Shown here in pieces: positions 62,380 to 64,000 of a DNA stretch of 64,000 nt. The position numbers were made by a program, and so were the translations under genes. This DNA is from Hypericibacter terrae. Lineage in GTDB: Bacteria; Pseudomonadota; Alphaproteobacteria; Dongiales; Dongiaceae. The first letter of the stretch is position 1, and each line of letters begins with the position of its first letter. The stretch is taken from assembly GCF_008728855.1 (NCBI RefSeq), contig NZ_CP042906.1, forward strand, positions 3,895,570 through 3,959,569. The letters run 5' to 3'. The notes beneath the pieces are model-generated. The model was not told the origin of the DNA. It saw nothing but the letters and a program-made list of their open reading frames with translations, and made no database searches.

Positions 62380-63284
62380 GCCGGGCCATCGTCGGAGAGG
62401 CTCGATTTGCGTTGATGGCGGGGCTCCTCGCCGTCACCTTCGGCGGCCGGCGCGTCGAACCGGATGCGGTGCTCGCCGGCGAGCGCCAGGAAGCGGCGGC
62501 CCTTGGCCCGCCCAATCAGGGTGAGATCCGCCTTGCGCGCGAGCTCGACGCCCCAGGCGGTGAAGCCAGATCGCGACACCAGGATGGGGATGCCCATCTG
62601 CACGGTCTTGATCACCATCTCGCTGGTGAGCCGGCCGGTCGTGTAGAAGATCTTGCCCTGGGGCGGGATGCCTTCGAGATGCATGTAGCCGGCGATCTTG
62701 TCGATCGCATTGTGGCGGCCGACATCCTCCATATAGATCAGCGGCCGGTCCTCCTCGCACAGCACGCAGCCATGGATGGCGCCGGCGGCGAGATAGAGAC
62801 TGGGCGCGGTATTGATCTTCCTGCTGAGCGCATAGAGCCACGACGTGCGGATCAGGGCCGCCGGATCGAGGCGAATCTCCTCGAACTTCTCCATCAGATC
62901 GCCGAACACGGTTCCCTGCGCGCAGCCCGAGGTCAGTGTCTTCTTCCTGAGCTTCGTCTCGTAGTCGGTCTTGCGCTCGGTCCGCACCACGACGGTTTCC
63001 AGCTCCTCGTCATAGTCGATCGCCGTGACGCGGTCGTCCGGCTGCAGCATGTTCTGATTGAGGAGATAGCCCACCGCCAGATAGTTCGGAAAATCGCCGA
63101 CCGTCATCATGGTCACGATCTCCTGTCCGTTCAGGAACAGCGTGAGCGGCCGTTCCACGACGACGCTGGTTTCGACCGCCCGGCCATCCTGGTCGAGGCC
63201 GGTGACCCGGCGGGTGAGCCGGGGATCGTCGGGGTCGGGTCGAACGCGAAATTCCTGCATGGACCGCACTATGGGGAGAGGCAT
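62376..63284 (-). CDS. fdhD: Formate dehydrogenase sulfurtransferase/accessory protein FdhD
   Basis: A protein of about 302 residues. Motifs include VVVERPLTLFLNGQEIVTMMTVGDFPNYLAVGYLL, the Cys-bearing loop LTSGCAQGTVFGD, YMEDVGRHNAIDKIAGYMHLEGI and TTGRLTSEMVIKTVQMGIPILVSRSGFT. FdhD passes sulfur from a cysteine desulfurase to the Mo/W-MGD cofactor of formate dehydrogenase. In the GCAQG loop only one Cys of the CxxC seen in E. coli FdhD remains, as in FdsC-type proteins. The start is uncertain: ATG 63284 or 63260; neither has a clear ribosome site. The substrate is probably FdsA, 5 kb away. Confidence 0.9.
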   Translation of the reverse strand: MPLPIVRSMQEFRVRPDPDDPRLTRRVTGLDQDGRAVETSVVVERPLTLFLNGQEIVTMMTVGDFPNYLAVGYLLNQNMLQPDDRVTAIDYDEELETVVVRTERKTDYETKLRKKTLTSGCAQGTVFGDLMEKFEEIRLDPAALIRTSWLYALSRKINTAPSLYLAAGAIHGCVLCEEDRPLIYMEDVGRHNAIDKIAGYMHLEGIPPQGKIFYTTGRLTSEMVIKTVQMGIPILVSRSGFTAWGVELARKADLTLIGRAKGRRFLALAGEHRIRFDAPAAEGDGEEPRHQRKSSLSDDGPA

Positions 63285-63439
63285 CGAGCGGAACAAGGCA
63301 TGAGCTGGAAACCGCCGGGCGGCCGCACCCTGCCGGCGCCGGGTCGCAGGCTACCATCCCGCTTTGACACCCCGATTCCCGGGAATTATACATATCGCCG
63401 GCTATCCCCACATCACCACGCGCAGGGCCCGGCCCCTAC

Positions 63440-64000
63440 ATGCAGGATCTAGGCGCGGCCCTCGGCCTTGCTTTCCATCTGATCGCGAACGGCGATGCCG
63501 CTCTCGCCGAGATCGTCGGCCGTTCGCTTGCCGTCAGTCTGGGTGCCGTGGTGCTGGCGACGCTGGTGGGCCTGCCGCTGGGTGCAGCGTTGGCGCTGTT
63601 CCGGTTTCCCGGCCGGCATGCGGCGACCGTACTGCTCAATGCACTCATGGGCTTGCCCCCGGTCGTGGTCGGCCTTGTCGTCTATCTGCTGTTGTCGCGT
63701 TCGGGCCCGCTGGGCGTGCTCGGCCTGCTCTTCACGCCGACGGCGATGGTGGTTGCCCAGTTCGTCCTGGTAACGCCGATCGTTGCCGCGCTGGCGCGCC
63801 AGACCGTCGAGGATCTCTGGGCGGAGTATTCCGAACAATTGCGTTCGCTCGGCACGACGCCCGCGCATGCCCTCCCGACGCTGCTCTGGGACGGCCGCTT
63901 CAGCCTGATCACCGCCATTCTGGCCGGCTTCGGGCGTGCCAGCGCCGAGGTCGGCGCCGTCATGATCGTGGGCGGCAATATCGATCATGTGACCCGCGTC
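63440..64000 (+). CDS. tupB: Tungstate ABC transporter permease TupB-like, 3' truncated by window
   Basis: The frame is open from ATG 63440 to the window end, giving 187 residues. Several hydrophobic helices are visible (VSLGAVVLATLVGLPLGAALAL, LMGLPPVVVGLVVYLLL, VVAQFVLVTPIVAAL). The segment GRASAEVGAVMIVGGNIDHVTRV is the characteristic cytoplasmic-loop region of TupB/WtpB permeases. The start aligns well with the usual N-terminus of TupB (LAFHLIANGDAALAEIVGRSL). It points to tungstate, possibly molybdate, uptake for the nearby formate dehydrogenase. The binding protein and ATPase would lie beyond the right edge. Confidence 0.8.
   Translation, partial: MQDLGAALGLAFHLIANGDAALAEIVGRSLAVSLGAVVLATLVGLPLGAALALFRFPGRHAATVLLNALMGLPPVVVGLVVYLLLSRSGPLGVLGLLFTPTAMVVAQFVLVTPIVAALARQTVEDLWAEYSEQLRSLGTTPAHALPTLLWDGRFSLITAILAGFGRASAEVGAVMIVGGNIDHVTRV

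Noticed and set aside
62464-63452. Open frames on the + strand opposite fdhD and mobA
   Set aside because: They are antisense to clear genes and have no recognisable domain.
63495-63773. 92-codon + strand frame inside the TupB-like gene
   Set aside because: It is a frame-shifted shadow. The real permease frame from 63440 has membrane helices and the TupB motif and simply runs off the window.

Overview
This window is high-GC chromosomal DNA from a motile alphaproteobacterium, most likely of the Rhodospirillales or a related order. The evidence is the gene set: CtrA, ChpT and the CtrA inhibitor SciP occur together with FlbD and a Caulobacter-like flagellar gene order, alongside an FdsBA-type formate dehydrogenase. 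I saw no rRNA, tRNA, CRISPR array, transposase or phage gene. Gene calls rest on reading protein motifs by eye; no database search was run.

Layout. (1) 1-4506 (+): end of a CDP-deoxysugar operon (RfbF tail, RfbG, a sugar C-methyltransferase, an RmlC-like epimerase, a sugar reductase, a hexapeptide acyltransferase). (2) 4618-6680 (+): a Rieske oxygenase and a short-chain dehydrogenase, separated by a palindromic interspersed repeat. (3) 6741-10997 (-): a hexapeptide acyltransferase, an FkbM-type methyltransferase and a TPR/SPINDLY-type (GT41) glycosyltransferase, divergent from the flagellins and probably serving flagellin modification. (4) 11333-35087 (+): a long flagellar block (flagellin, flaG, fliD, fliS, second flagellin, second fliS, fliK, flgD, flgE, sciP, fliF, fliG, fliH, fliN, motA, flbD, flhA, flhF, flhG, a FliK-like protein). 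(5) 35154-42220: a metabolic island (TetR, degenerate amidohydrolase, acyl-CoA ligase, Tat-exported solute-binding protein, LysR, alpha/beta hydrolase). (6) 42230-44351 (-): fliI, fliJ and a small membrane protein. (7) 44530-45255 (+): ctrA. (8) 45426-51314 (-): cheA-cheW-cheY-cheB-cheR. (9) 51625-52636: chpT and a divergent DUF3553 gene. (10) 52676-57165 (+): fused FdsG-FdsB and FdsA. (11) 57310-58889 (+): two tandem DxD glycosyltransferase-like proteins. (12) 59102-60322 (+): a receiver-EAL phosphodiesterase. (13) 60333-63284 (-): an unknown exported protein, mobA and fdhD. (14) 63440-end (+): a TupB-like tungstate transporter permease cut by the window edge.

How the parts work together. 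The flagellar regulon appears to be wired as in Caulobacter. A CtrA-like box and two FlbD-type palindromes, but no sigma-54 promoter, precede fliF; sigma-54 promoters plus the same palindrome precede both flagellin genes. flbD, ctrA, chpT and sciP are all in the window. The formate dehydrogenase genes sit with the cofactor genes they need (mobA, fdhD, a tungstate permease).

The most unusual feature is CheA. It carries what reads as a group I truncated-haemoglobin domain between its phosphotransfer domain and its dimerisation/kinase core, where the P2 domain normally lies. This suggests a kinase that may sense a gas or redox signal directly.
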